Source: Diphasiastrum complanatum (lineage: Eukaryota; Streptophyta; Lycopodiopsida; Lycopodiales; Lycopodiaceae). Taken from it: a DNA stretch of 64,000 nt. Shown here piece by piece: positions 23,860-37,100 of this stretch (position 1 is the stretch's first letter; every line of letters begins with the position of its first letter). Below the pieces are notes generated by a model that saw only the letters and a program-made list of their open reading frames with translations, did not search any database and was not told the origin of the DNA. Where the stretch lies: assembly GCA_029204225.1 (NCBI GenBank), contig CM055097.1, forward strand, positions 74,036,973 to 74,100,972. Reading direction: 5' to 3'. Both the position numbers and the translations under genes were made by a program.

Positions 23860-24253
23860 TGTCAATAATCAGATAAGCAACATCACGCATTCACCATAAG
23901 CAATCACCAAAGAAGATGGAAGAAGAACAGAATGGAATTTTTTTTTTGAATGTTTATCTAACATGAGATCAAGGAATTCCATTGGCCATAAAAAATATAC
24001 GAATAAGGAATCCCATCAAGTTTTGACACCCAGGGAAAGGTCACAATGCTTTTGGATGGAGTGCTCTTGCTAGCAAAATAGTGTGAAGTAATTGTTTTCT
24101 CTCTCTATCAGGGTTCAAGGTTTATTTGTACATTTTATATTCAGTATGCAATACAGTGTGATAGAGTATTCTAGTTACAGCTATCAATAATAAAATACAT
24201 CGTGAACATCAACTAAGAAGTGTAACAATGAAGTTTATTATTGATTTCTAACA
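23860..24253 (-). repeat. 5' LTR of the minus-strand copia element
   Basis: 394 bp; on the minus strand it begins TGTTAGAAATC and ends TTATTGACA, immediately followed by the primer-binding site. TATAAAATG and AATAAACC motifs lie near 24125-24145. The tandem 3' partner (near 18996-19076) is truncated and partly inverted. Confidence 0.85.
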
Positions 24254-25376
24254 CAGACCGGGTGGATTCTACTTCACCCGTGTCCATGAGGATTATTGAG
24301 GGTCTGCGACTATCAGATTGGTAAGCCCTTCCTATCATAGTTGATTTGCCTAACTCCCTAGCGCTTGGGGGCTAGATCAAAGGAGATCTAGGATTGGTTA
24401 GGTTGGTTGCACTTCCCCTTGGTGTTCTTAAAGCAGCTTGGTGTGGGCAGGTTTGAGGTGAAATCAAGTCCACGACAATTTAGGCAGTTTCGGTAAATCA
24501 GTGATCTTCCAAGTAGGTATTCGACCTTTTTGGTTGAATCAGTTTGGAACGATTTCGTGATTGTTTGTTCAAATTTGGCTTTTCCGGTCGTGCGCATGCA
24601 ATGATGAATTTTCTGGTTATTCTTATTGCTAGATTTTTGGTTTTGGGAGGGAATTCATGATTGCATGCGGTTATGGAATCCTAGCTCTGTTGAAGATGTA
24701 GGATTGAGGCTTGCTGCGAATCTATGGCATGCTTGTATGTGGAATAGCCTTGGAATTCTGGGTTTCAAAGCTATGTATGGAAAGCATACGCCGGTTTAAT
24801 TCAATAAGCTGTGTGGTTGTTGGCTGGTTATTGATGATTGTATGTGGCCAAAACCAGAAATTTATGTAATAAGAGTAGGAAATAGACTGCATGCCATATT
24901 TTATCCATGCATGCTAGATTGGCATGGTTTTTTACTTCCTAAATCTCTGTTTTATGCAAGAAAGCTTTGAGAGTGAAGCTTGTAGTGCTGCTAGCAGAAG
25001 TAATGAAGTAAAATAATGTTTCAATGCTGAAAAAAAGAGTTTAGACAACATAAGTGCTGTAGTAATCTACTCTATGGAATTGCTTGAAAAGAGTTAGCAA
25101 AGCATAGAAACTGAGAGAATAGCATTAAAGAAAGTGACTGCTTGTGGTTTGATGTTCAGTTGCACTCTAGTGGTATCCTTGAATCTGCCATGGAATTAGT
25201 TGTTGCTTTCTTTTGATGTGGAGCAAAGAAAAAAACAGGGTTTTGGAAGAAAAACACTGCTTCCTATCTGTTTCCTTCCTGGCTATTGGAGATGGCGGCT
25301 GTTATGGCTATGGGCGGGCGGCTCTGGAGGTGAGACAACACGATTCTAGTGCCCCCGGACCTGCTACTTCTTGCCA

Positions 25377-25447
<71 letters not shown>

Positions 25448-27025
25448 CGGTTTCTGCGCCTGGCAAACCGTGGGCTTGGAGGCCATAGTGTTTTTTTGGA
25501 AAGAAAAAACCATTGCTTTTGGATAGGTAGGAGGGGAGTAGGTTTTTCCTCCCTAGTGGGGGGAAGATGCTCATGCGTCCTACTAATTTTTTTGACCCAT
25601 GCACACAATTTGCTCTCCGGTTTTGCATGCATGCGTCAGTGTGGGAAGGGAGCTTTAGGCTTGTTTTTTTTTCAGTCTAGAATTTTGCTTTTGGTTCTTG
25701 TCACAAAAAAAACGTATTATTGGCTTGAATTTTATTGGAGTCTATGCCAAGGGCTTTTATGTTGATTTTTTAATAGAAACCGTCTTTTTGATTTGATTTG
25801 GTTTTCAGACGGTTTCTCACATTTTTAACTGGTTTGTTGTATTGGCAGTTATGGCCGATATGGAGCAAGAGTTATTCGGCAAGGGCATGTGGGAAGTTCG
25901 GATAATAACCTGTAGTCCTGGACAATATGAGCAAGGCATTGCTTGAGATACACCAGAGAAATAAGCAGCGGGATGAGCAAATCAAGTTTCTGTTGTCTCA
26001 ATTCGCGCTTTTATTAGAGTATTTGCAATACATGCATATGACTTGTGGAATAACTTTTTCTTTTCTAAATCTTGTTTATTTGAAAGACTAGCCAATTGTG
26101 ATGTTATGATGGAGAATGGGCATGCATTATCTAAACATCATTCTTATAAGATACTAGTGTGATACTTTTGGAAGGCTTTTCTATGACTAGTGAAGTCCAA
26201 TATGATAGAAATCTTTATTGAATAATAATTGATGTTCATGGATAGATGATTTTACTTTTAATGGAATAACATAAGGCTTAGACTCACTTCATATGCTAGT
26301 CATTGAGCTCAATCTCTTAAGTATACTAGATGAACGTGTAATAGTCTCACACAAGCCAAACTAAAGGACCTAAAATTGCGTGAATCTCAGTACCAAAGAC
26401 AGAATTGACAAGCATCCAAGATGTTAATCAACAACTAGGGGATAGATTATCCATAGAGGGTATGAAATGTGGAAGGAAGAATATTATCGATTCAATGGTA
26501 TGCTAATATGGGGAGGAATTCGATCATTTGGAGGAGCTGAAGTATGTCAAATTGTATCATCACAACACGAGATGTGGAAGCAAGAGGAGAGTAGTCCTAC
26601 TAGAATCTGAATGCAACTCTCTCGAATACCTTATAGTTCCAATGTAGCTATCTAGAATCTCAATGCAACTCTCTGGAATACCTTATAGTCACAATGTAGC
26701 TATCTATTATAACTTTGAACAAACTAGCAAATTTGTATAGCTTATTCCAAGTTAAAAGTATTATGTAGAATTGAATTTCAAGCCTATCTTAAAATTTTAT
26801 AATCATGTTCTTATTTGAGTTCGTTATTGCACATTGACATCCTATGATTTATGACTTCCCACAATTCGCCCTTTTATTTGAAAGGTTCTTCAAACATAAT
26901 TTGTATATTTGTATCGATACGATGTCACACTAACATTTTACCTAGGCTTTTTGTATGCATTTATTCTACCATCTTTATGGGTCGCGATATTCTTCCTACC
27001 TAAGAAAGAATCATATATACAAAAG
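24254..27025. other. Intergenic DNA upstream of the methyltransferase gene
   Basis: No recognisable gene. A small + strand frame at about 25926-26050 (MSKALLEIHQRNKQRDEQIK) has coiled-coil character but no family I know. Contains the (TC)n tract 25381-25445 and a short inverted repeat, GAAACCGTCT at 25776-25785 with AGACGGTTTC at 25807-25816. Confidence 0.5.
25381..25445. repeat. (TC)n microsatellite
   Basis: 65 bp of uninterrupted TC dinucleotides. Serine-Leu or Arg-Glu frames across it are repeat artefacts. Confidence 0.97.
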
Positions 27026-27317
27026 GAGAGAGAGAGAGAGAGAGAGAGTGTGTGTGTGTGTGTGTGGTTTATGGCACCAATTATTTTACCCCCAGCCACT
27101 CGATTTTCGCCACGTGACATAAGCCATTACCTTTTCTATAATCAACGTGGCAAAATCTTAGCGGTTAAGAATATACCAAGGCTTTCAATCACTGGGCCAT
27201 TGAGATAAGGCCTTTTCTTTATCTCCTGCATTTCGTGGTTTCCTGTGTTAGTGCGTCATCTTCTTTCAGTTTCTGAGAGAAGCATTCTTTGCTGTTGAAA
27301 GCGACGGAGGAGAGGCT
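27026..27317 (+). promoter_or_regulatory. Proximal promoter and 5' UTR of the methyltransferase gene
   Basis: A compound (GA)n(TG)n microsatellite (27026-27066) is followed by a G-box core CACGTG at 27111-27116 and an ACGTGG element at 27145-27150, both bZIP/bHLH-type sites in plants. A pyrimidine-rich stretch lies at about 27208-27235, before the ATG at 27318. No clear TATA box is visible, and the start of transcription cannot be fixed from sequence. Function of the sites is inference. Confidence 0.45.
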
Positions 27318-27954
27318 ATGGCGTCATCGACGAGGTCGCTGAGCTCGCTACCATACGACCTTGTGATGAAGGCCGGGCTGCAGATGCTGGAGGCCAATTT
27401 GGTGCCCGATTTCCTGCTGCGGAGGGCTGCGCGCATGCTCCTCTCCATGCGCCTCCGCGTCTCCTACAAGCCCACTGCAGCCGAGCAGCTTCGCGACCTC
27501 ATGGAATTCGCGCATTGTGAGTGTTGTTTCTAGCTTCAATTCCTGCTTCAATGCTCTTCACGTAGTTTGCTCTCTGTAGTCTGTCTCCTATAACTCGCAC
27601 TTCCAGGAATGGGCAACACATTATCTATTCGAGACCCGTTGTTACAGCTTGATCTTAATAGTGATCTCAAAAGCTTTGTTAGGAAGTAAACTTTTTTGTT
27701 GCAAGACACATTCATGGGGGCAACTTCTCTGAAAGTAAAGGATTTCTTTGAGGTGGGCCCTTGTATATCTGAAGTGTATTAATTTTTTGAAAGGAGTTTC
27801 TATGGCTTGAGGTCATAAAAATCTGGAAGGGCTCCATGAAAATGTTATAAAGATGTCGAAGTGCTCCAGCAAAAGTGTTCATGAGTTTCGTGAACCATAC
27901 AACATGTCATAAAAAAGAGGTGGTCCTCACATGGAATCATAAATGGTTCCCACT

Positions 27955-28051
<97 letters not shown>

Positions 28052-28121
28052 CATATGTGGTGCCCACTTTTATAGAGAGAGAAAGAGGAGTGGGTCATAG
28101 GCACACTTGGAAAGAAATTGA

Positions 28122-28192
<71 letters not shown>

Positions 28193-31100
28193 GAGTGGGT
28201 CATAGGCACACTTGGAAAGAAATTGAGGTAAATTTGCCATTCTGGGTAACATCACTTGTCCTTTACAGAAGTGGATAAATTTTGAAGTGACCTTTTCATT
28301 GGGTCATCTTGCCATAAAAATGGGGTCACCATCTTTTATGGCAAGATTTCCCAATGGAAAGGTCACTGAAAATCCATTGCCCCATGCATAAAATTTCATT
28401 GTCTTATGAGAGCCTTATTTAGGAAGAGGACATATCCTTAATTATAAGAATTAATCAAATAAAATTGATTGCTTAGTTGGAAAAAAGTCCGATGATATAA
28501 TCAACAATGCACTACTTAGTACTCTTCCTTTTGCTTAACTAGAAAGGTATCAATAAAGCACGCTATCATTTCTATGACCACCAATGTACCACTTCTTGAA
28601 ACACTGCTTGTGTTTGTTGTTGGACTTATGTTTTCTCTAGCCTAGCCTTTCTCATGTTGGTATGTATGGGTTCTATTAAACCTATGTTTCATAATGGATT
28701 AGATGCCCCTTAATTGTCAAAATATAGTTGGGAGTAGACCAATTGTGATGTGGTGGTAGAAAACCCCTTTTGTATTCAAGTTATGTAGTTAGATACCGCC
28801 TAGGTGCTGTGGATTGTATTCAAAGTCTGATTTGGTTTAATAATTCTTAACTTAGATATGGACATAAATTGAATTGTGGAGTCTTGTGCTCGTTCATGAA
28901 AATTCCATTGGCAACCTGTTTGCAAATAGTTGCATACACGTGATTAGTTCAAGAAGTCGTTCTCTATGAGAAAAAATATTATAGTTGGAATCACTCAAAA
29001 GTTTAGTCTTTATGTTCTTCCGAGTGTTTAGGAGGAAATACAAATTGATGCTACAAGGTGATGGCCAATGCAATGTTACCATTGTAGTATCATATGGTCA
29101 CATGTTCCGTATGAGTATTAGATTTAACAAAGCATTATGTACCGACAAACAACAAACATCCTATTCAATCTAGTTGTAGACAATTTTTATAAATTCTTGA
29201 ACTTCATGAATTCGATACTTTGGATACTTTTAAGATTGACATTAGGAAGAAAAGCACAAGATGTTTCAATATTGTGATTACATGCAACAATACTGAATAT
29301 CAAAGAGTAATATTTGAATATCAAAGAGTACTATTTGGATTAGTTTAAGAATCTAGCTCAAGTGGGTTCTTTCAAAGGTTTAGTACATACAATGAATGTC
29401 ATGCACCTGATTACATGAGGTCTTTTTGAAATCGCTAACTTCCTACTTGGGAGTGAACGAATCCTTTTCAAAGAAGGGATGATTTATGTTTCAATTTTGA
29501 TGTTGAATTATGATGTGGCAGCTTTGAAGGAGTTTCCAATCGCAGTCCACTCGGATAAACCAAATTCACAACACTATGAAGTTCCCACTGAATTTTACAA
29601 ATTGGTGCTTGGAAAACACATGAAATACAGGCAAGATTTTAAAGCATGTTTCCATCGTTTCTATGCATCTACACTTTTGAATTTAATCAAATTTCAATGT
29701 AATATTTGGGGAATATGAAGGTGCGTGCAAATGCTTTCTGAAGTATTCTCAAAGGAATGTAAGATGAGTTGGATGAGATGGAGCAATCTTTGTTTGTTGT
29801 TCTGACTTGCAAAGTATAGGGCTAGAATGTGCAGGATGATGTTTTGATGATTAATTATGTGCCAATTCAAATTATTGTCACCATTCACTATAAGGTTCTA
29901 TGAAGCTATGGTACAGGAAAGTTTACGTTACCTTATTCCAATATCAGCCCGACTATATTTTGTGGTTGCCAATGCTGTGTTATCCATAACATATTATGGA
30001 AATATCATAATGCTCCAAGACAACATTGTTTTAAAGGAATGTGCAGTGGAAGAATTTATGACCATTGAAATATATGTGAATGAACAATCAAAGAACTCTT
30101 CATCTGGTCACATACATTGGCAGACTTTCACACTCTTGGCTTGAAAAAGCAGATCTTTGATTCTCTTTATGCTTTGAATTCTGCAAAAGCTGAGTTTTGA
30201 TCTCTTTGCACTTTAAACTGCATGCTTTGGAAACACTGTACATCTTTCAACAGGCACATCAATACGAGATAGTATGAAAGGTACCCTAAAGGCCAATAAT
30301 TACGAAGGGTTGAAGCAAGGTATTCACATAACATTACAGTGATAAGTCAGTAGCAGTTCTGGGTGACAATATGCAAATTAATCGGCTCAATAACATGATA
30401 AATTTAAATTTACAGCTGACTGTTTTTAAGTTTTGGGGCTGCGAGATGCATCCTTTGGATTTAGTTCAGGACATTTTTTTCATTTTGTAACAAATTTGAA
30501 TCATCTGTGTCTATAACAACGCAGCAGTTTATTTTCCTGGTTATGTTTCAATTTCTAAGAATTTCTCTTAAGACGAGGCACTTCAGAAAATGTATGACAA
30601 ACTGGGAAAATAAATGCCAGTTGCGACCCTACTTTTCCTTCACCTAGATTCTCATGAGAAGCACAATGTAAGAAACTTATTTGGTTGGCATACACCATGT
30701 GCCTCAGTAGGAGACGAAGTTTCACATCAAAATCCAAGCATTGCCTCTGATGTAAACAGTGATTTAGAGATATATGTAAAAGAAACAACCGACTCTTTAA
30801 TTTAGGCCCTCAACTTATGTCAACATCCAAATGGCCCTTAATCTTTCCTATTTGACTTTGGCTAAGCTCCTAGTCAACTCAGTTTCAGATTCTAAAAAGT
30901 CATAGGCTTGAACTTGATGATGGACAAGAACTTTATCCGATGAGTCATTCACCCAATAATCATACATATTACAGTCTCAATTTTCAAACATCCAGGAACT
31001 TCCAAAAATTATAAAGTTTAAATAGTAAAGTTGCAAACTAATAACTATTAACTATTATCTATAGAAGTTAGAACTTTCAACTTTCAAGTTACTACTTACT

Positions 31101-34100
31101 ACTTACTACTTAGAAGTTACCAGTTAGTACTTACAAGCTTGAAGTTACAAGTTACAAGTTACAAATTACAAATTACAATGCACTGGCCAGTGACCACTAA
31201 CTTGGAAGTAACTTCAAGTTGGCAGTGGGCACTAAATTCTAACTTCTAAGTAGTAAGTAGTAAGTTCTAACTAGTATTAAGTAATAAGTAACTAGTAACT
31301 ACTAACAATTTTGAATTTACAAATCAGACTTCAGTGAATCACAAACTACAATTCAAGAGCCAAAAGTTTAAACTTTAAAGTTTAAAATAAACTGTAAAAG
31401 CAATGATGCTATCAATAATCATGCTGCATAAATAACAAGAGTGTCAAGCGTGGCCTCGGCCCTCAAGGCTCAAGCCTGAGGCCCCATGAGTCTGAAGTCA
31501 ACTGTCATATGTAAACAATAATATGTATAACTACTATGCTAGAGCCCTCAGCCTAGAGTATGCCACTAATAACTATCATTTATGATCTATGCTGAGCAGT
31601 GAGTACTGAGCAGTGAGTGCCCCCCCCCCCAATGCCCATCCAGGCTCTAGCCTCTAGCTGCCCGCCTCGGACGCTGTCGTCGTGGAGGCACTGGCATGTC
31701 CTCGGGCTCAATGTCATCCTCCCCATCATCAGAGTCACCCTCATCCTCCTCATCCGATCCCTCACCCTCAGTGGTGGATTCCTCATCTGAGTCAGAGCTA
31801 GAGGGACTCTTAGAGGTGTCTGAGACTGCTGCATGGCTCGGGCCCTCTCCTGCGCTCCTGGTCCTACGTGCTACAGCTCGAGTGGTAGGCCCTGCGCAAT
31901 GCACACAAGGGAATTGGAATCAGGACTTAGGCTCTAGTAATCTACTATCTAGTATTTCTACAAAATTTCAAAGTACTAAAAGCCTACTAATGTAACGCAG
32001 TGAATCGGGGAATTGGGCATCGAAATCAACCTGCAGCTACTAAGGCCTCCCGATGGAGTAGAGCATAGACATCCTCCTCCTCTTGTGATCTTGGTGGCAA
32101 GTCCGGAACCTTTGCCACATCGATCTCATCGGGATTAACCTACGAAAATTGAAATTAAACCAAGATTTTGATTCTCAATAGTAAGTACTGGTACACGATT
32201 TAAAAAAAATAGCAAATTTGAAATGTAAATGTTGAAAGTTGAAACTTGAAGCCTGAAGGTTCTAACTTCTTAGTGTAGAGTCTAGACTTTACTATCTAGA
32301 CAAATCATGATTCATGGTACATACTAGACTCTATAGAATTCAGATTAATGATTTAATCATGAATCATGATTCATTACCTGTATGGGCTCCCCAGTCTCTC
32401 TTAGCTTCTTCACAAGCTGTAGGTTGGCATGCACATACACCAACCTCTCCAGCTGCGCTGTAGAAAGTCTGTTCCTCCTCTTCGTATGAATCAGAGAGAA
32501 CACACTCCAATTTCTCTCACATGCAACTGCTGCGCAATCTTGTGAGAGGACGCGGATGGCAAGTTTCTGCAACTTGGGAACATCATTCCCATACTTCATC
32601 CACCATGAAACAGGGCGCAATTGCCCTTCCCTCAGCATGGCAGTTGCACGACCGAAATCGAGGCGCTCGGTCTTGAACATTCAACATTCATCACCATTCA
32701 AATTTCAAAATATGTTAGTAAATACTAAATGCTTACAAATTATTACTATTAAGTTTTAACTAGCAGCTAGCTTAAGCCTTAGACTTCAAAGTTCATACAT
32801 ATTACATATACATACTACATAGATGAATACATATATGATCTTACATACCTGGGTCCTGAATACATATTACAATTTACTAATTACATAGTACATAGTACAT
32901 ACTTGAATAAATTCAAGTCATCCATGAGTGCATCCTGATCCCTGGGATCAGGATAGATAGAGGGGACATAGGAATGCCATCCTTGCCTGAGCTCTCGATC
33001 ATGGAATTGATCCTCCGTCCTCCATAGTGGATGAAGCAAGCAAGCCACGACATGCGGAGGTTGATGGAACCACTGCCATCTGCCTAGAAATAGGCCCCTT
33101 ACTTCTTCCTAGAAATAGGCCCCTTACTTCTTCCAGTCTGCAAACAATCAGGAGTCAGGACTCAGGAGTGAAGTTTGAGGCTTGAGCATTCAATTCTCAA
33201 GAGTCAAGATTCAAGAACTATTAAGTTTTAACTAAATTCTAATCATGAATGTCAATGAACAATGAACATTGAAGATTCAAGAATCAACTTTGAAACTTTT
33301 AACGTAGTTACTAGACTCTAGTAATATACCTGTCAGGAGCCATGGTGGTGCAACTCTGAAGCTGCTCTCCCAGCTTATCCATGAACTCATAAAGAAGGCT
33401 TAAGGTGGAACCCTCTCTATCAGTAAGGCGAAGCACGCTATAGATAGGCTGCATGGATATGACAATGGAGCGTGCATCATCCCAAAATGAAGTCTCCATC
33501 ACGATCACGTCAAATCTCCTGGCCTTGGCCTCTCGTGATCGGCCCCACTCTGCCCAATGGGGTGAAACCACTATCATCCTCAGGCTTCCATGCACTTTTA
33601 CGAGCCGCTCCAAAACAATGAGCATATAGGCAAACCTAGGATGAAAATCATGAAATAAGATTTGTAATTGGTCATAGCCTATAGGCAACAAGCAGGCTAT
33701 ACTATATAGCAAAATTCAAATTCTATGAGCACTGAAACTTGAAGCTAAAACAAAATTGCAATTTTCAAATCAAAAAATTGGAAACAGGTTGTCAGGTTGG
33801 AAGTTGGAACTTGGTTACCTAGTGGGGCCAAGCCTCAAGAGATCCAAGGTGGAATAGGACCTGAAGATGCTCAAGACCCTTTGTCTCTTGGTGACAAATC
33901 TCACCAAGAATCGTGCCATGTCTACAACCTCCTTGACCCAGGGTAATCTCCCAATGTCTTCAACTAGGAGGTCAAGACAATGTGCAGCACATGGACTCCA
34001 GAAAATCCAAGGGTACTTCTCATTCACCATCTTCCCCATGGCAACACAATTGGACGCGTTGTCCGTGACAACCTGCATTGGAATTCCGACAAAGGTCGAA

Positions 34101-37100
34101 TCATAACTCATGAACAATGAACATTCACCATTGAGCATTCCGGAAGCAAATGCAAATGCAAATTGCAAATGTAAATGGCAAGTGCAAATTGCAACGTTCA
34201 AAACAATAATCACGATTCACAAAATGTAAGTTGTCACTTGTAACCTACTAAGTTCTAACTTCAAAGCTGAGAGCTCAATGTCGAAAGTTTTAAAGTTGAA
34301 ACTTGAAAGTGGCAAGTGGCAAGTGGCAAGTGCATACCTGGACAACATTCTCTTTTCCGACCTCCTCAATGGCCTGTGAGATGTACTCAAACAATCTCAA
34401 AAACATGGTGCCCATGCAAGAAGACACCAATATATTCACAAGATGGCGCCTCCTTGCATCGGTCCAACCATCTGATATTATAGTGCATCCAAACCTAAAA
34501 CATTTGACAACACTTTCAAGTTTGAACTAATTAAGTTGCAACTTGCAATTTGCAAATTTGGAGATTGAAATTTCAAAGTTAGAAACTTCAAACTTGAAAG
34601 TACTAATTTCTAAAGTAGTAAGTGGCAAGTGCAAAGGTTTTGAAGATGTAAGGTAACAGGTTACAGGTATACCTGGCCCATGACTTCCTAATGGGCTGTA
34701 GGTCAGCATCCACGGACTAGCTCTCTCGTCCTCAGCTGCTCCATGGTCGGGCCCTCCCACTCAACACCGATACGAGATACTGCTCGCGTCATATCCCTCC
34801 ATGCAGGGGTCTGTGCCACATGAAAAGGGAGGTCACACAAGTAAAAGCACCTCCTAACAGCAATAGCAGCTGCATCCCTGTGCGACTGCTGGAAGGCTGT
34901 CACAAAATTATCCCTGCCTCTCACATGTCCTCGACCCCGTCCCCTAACAGTGCTACCAATAGCACTACTGCCGGCCCCACCAACTGGCACTACAGGAGTC
35001 TCTCCAGAAGAAGAAGGTGGAATGGATGTTGCAGCGGAGCTAGTGCCGGCTGCGATGGGGAGTCTCGGCGCTCTGCCGCACCTGTAACAATAACATTGGT
35101 GTTACAACTTACTACTAACTAGTTACGCAGCAGGCTTTAGGTAATAAATTATAGTCACTGGTCAGTGAGAGAGCTCAGGGAACAGTCACTAATTACTTAA
35201 TACTCATTAGTAAATTGTAATCAAAGTTTAAAGTTATAGAATAAACTTTTAAGTTTTAGCTTTAGATCAAATTTCAAATTTTCAATCAATGTCATTGATC
35301 AAACAAGATTCAGGAATCACCTGTGCCTGAAGTAGTGGCAGGAGAGTCGTCCCCGATCCTTGCAATCCTCAGTGACTCTGGGGCCTGAGTGCAAACGGCG
35401 ATCTCATATTCTCGAAGACGTAAAAGATGCGCCCTGATTCGAACGGGGCCACCTCCGTAAGTGTTCCCGCAATACTTGCAAGTCCACTTCTTCGTGCCTG
35501 ATGTGCCATAAGCTGAATTAAGGGTGACGTGATCCCATAAGGGATCCCGCTGTCTGGGCATTGCTAATAGCTATCTAGTGTCAACAAAACAATAATTGTA
35601 TTAAATTCAGACTTCAAATTAAAAACTAATCCTAAATTCTAATTTCAAAACGGTAAACCTTCAGAAGTTAAGGTAGCTCTCTTTCAGTTCCGAAGATGAC
35701 CACTCCTCAGGGAGCTGATCAACCCCCGGAGAGATGCTTCGACGAACTTGAAACAGAAGCCTTGGCTTACAGTAAAGGGAAGGAACCAATGGAATTGGAA
35801 GAACAGGAACAGTTCGTTGAAGAACTCGACGAACTGGTTACCAAGGAGCAGTTTCTCCAGTTGGTAACAAAAGTGGATGAACTGAAGTTGGCATTAGCCA
35901 ATTTCAAGTCCAGTGTGGACGACTCGTTCGCCGAACTCAAAAGCTTGATTTTGAGTTCCGCGAAAGGAAGCCTTCCCTCCACTTCTCAGTTATCCCCTTC
36001 TCCACTTCCATCAGTTTCGGGTGAGACTTTACGGTCTCACCCCAATGTTTTTAAAGATTTAAAGCCTCGTACTTTTAATGGGGAAGAGAAGGATAGAAAT
36101 GCAGACATTCTACAAACCTTCCTCAGCAAATGGAAGAACATTCATGCTCTTAAACAGACCCCTGACCATTTGCAAGCTATTGAGGCCAGTCTTTCCTTAG
36201 GGCCTATGGCCTATAGGTGGTGGTTAAATCTCCAGGAGACTGGGCAGACTCCCCGGTCATGGAAAGCTTTTGAAGAAGCTTTCCTAAGAGAATTTCTACC
36301 AGAAAATGAACTTGATAGAGCCTGTGAAGCCTGGGAAAGAACAGTAATGGATAAATTCCTCATCCAATATATCTCGCAGTATCGAGAAGCAATTTTAAAG
36401 ATTAAAAATATGGATGACTATCAGAAAATCAGGGGATTTGTCGTGGCCTCAAAGATGAATATAAAGTAGAGGTCCAGAGAAACTCGCCTACTACCCTTGA
36501 GCAAGCTCTCAGATATGCTCAAATCTATTCGGTGGGTAGGAAGAGGGCAAGACAACAGCCACTTTCTGAGCAGCCTCCTCAGAAAGACTTTCAATTTAAA
36601 AAGAAATTTTTAAAAAGAAAGAATCAAGATAAATTTAAAAGTGAAGCTCCTCAGAAACGCCCTTCACTCATATAGCCCTTAAAACCAGATGATTTTGAGA
36701 AAGCCAAACAAGAACATTTGTGCTTTGTGTGTATAGGCAAGGGACACACAGTCAGACAGTGTCCCAAGGGGCCTTTCACTAAAAAAGATAAGAAAGATAA
36801 AAAACAAGTTCATCTTGTTCAGAGTGTATGTTTCCCCAGTGACTCGGTAGCTTCCGAGATCAAAGTGTATCATGAAGATCATGAACACTGTTGCCAGCTG
36901 ACCTCTGCAATGGTAGCGAGACCCTTCAGCTTTGGGCCGCATGACGTAGTACGTATGCATGGGAAAGTTGGTAACCAGTCAGTAAGAGTTATGGTTGATG
37001 ATGGGTCAACCCATATTTTCATCAACTACACCCTGGTTAAAAAGCTTAAACTACTAGAAGTACCTAGTCAGCATAGGTACATAGTTTCATTAGCTAAGGG

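Noticed and set aside
35560-35695. 5' LTR or primer-binding site of the intronic chromovirus
   Set aside because: No TG start, no LTR-like match to 38691-39010 and no tRNA-complementary site; the gag start directly follows hAT flank.
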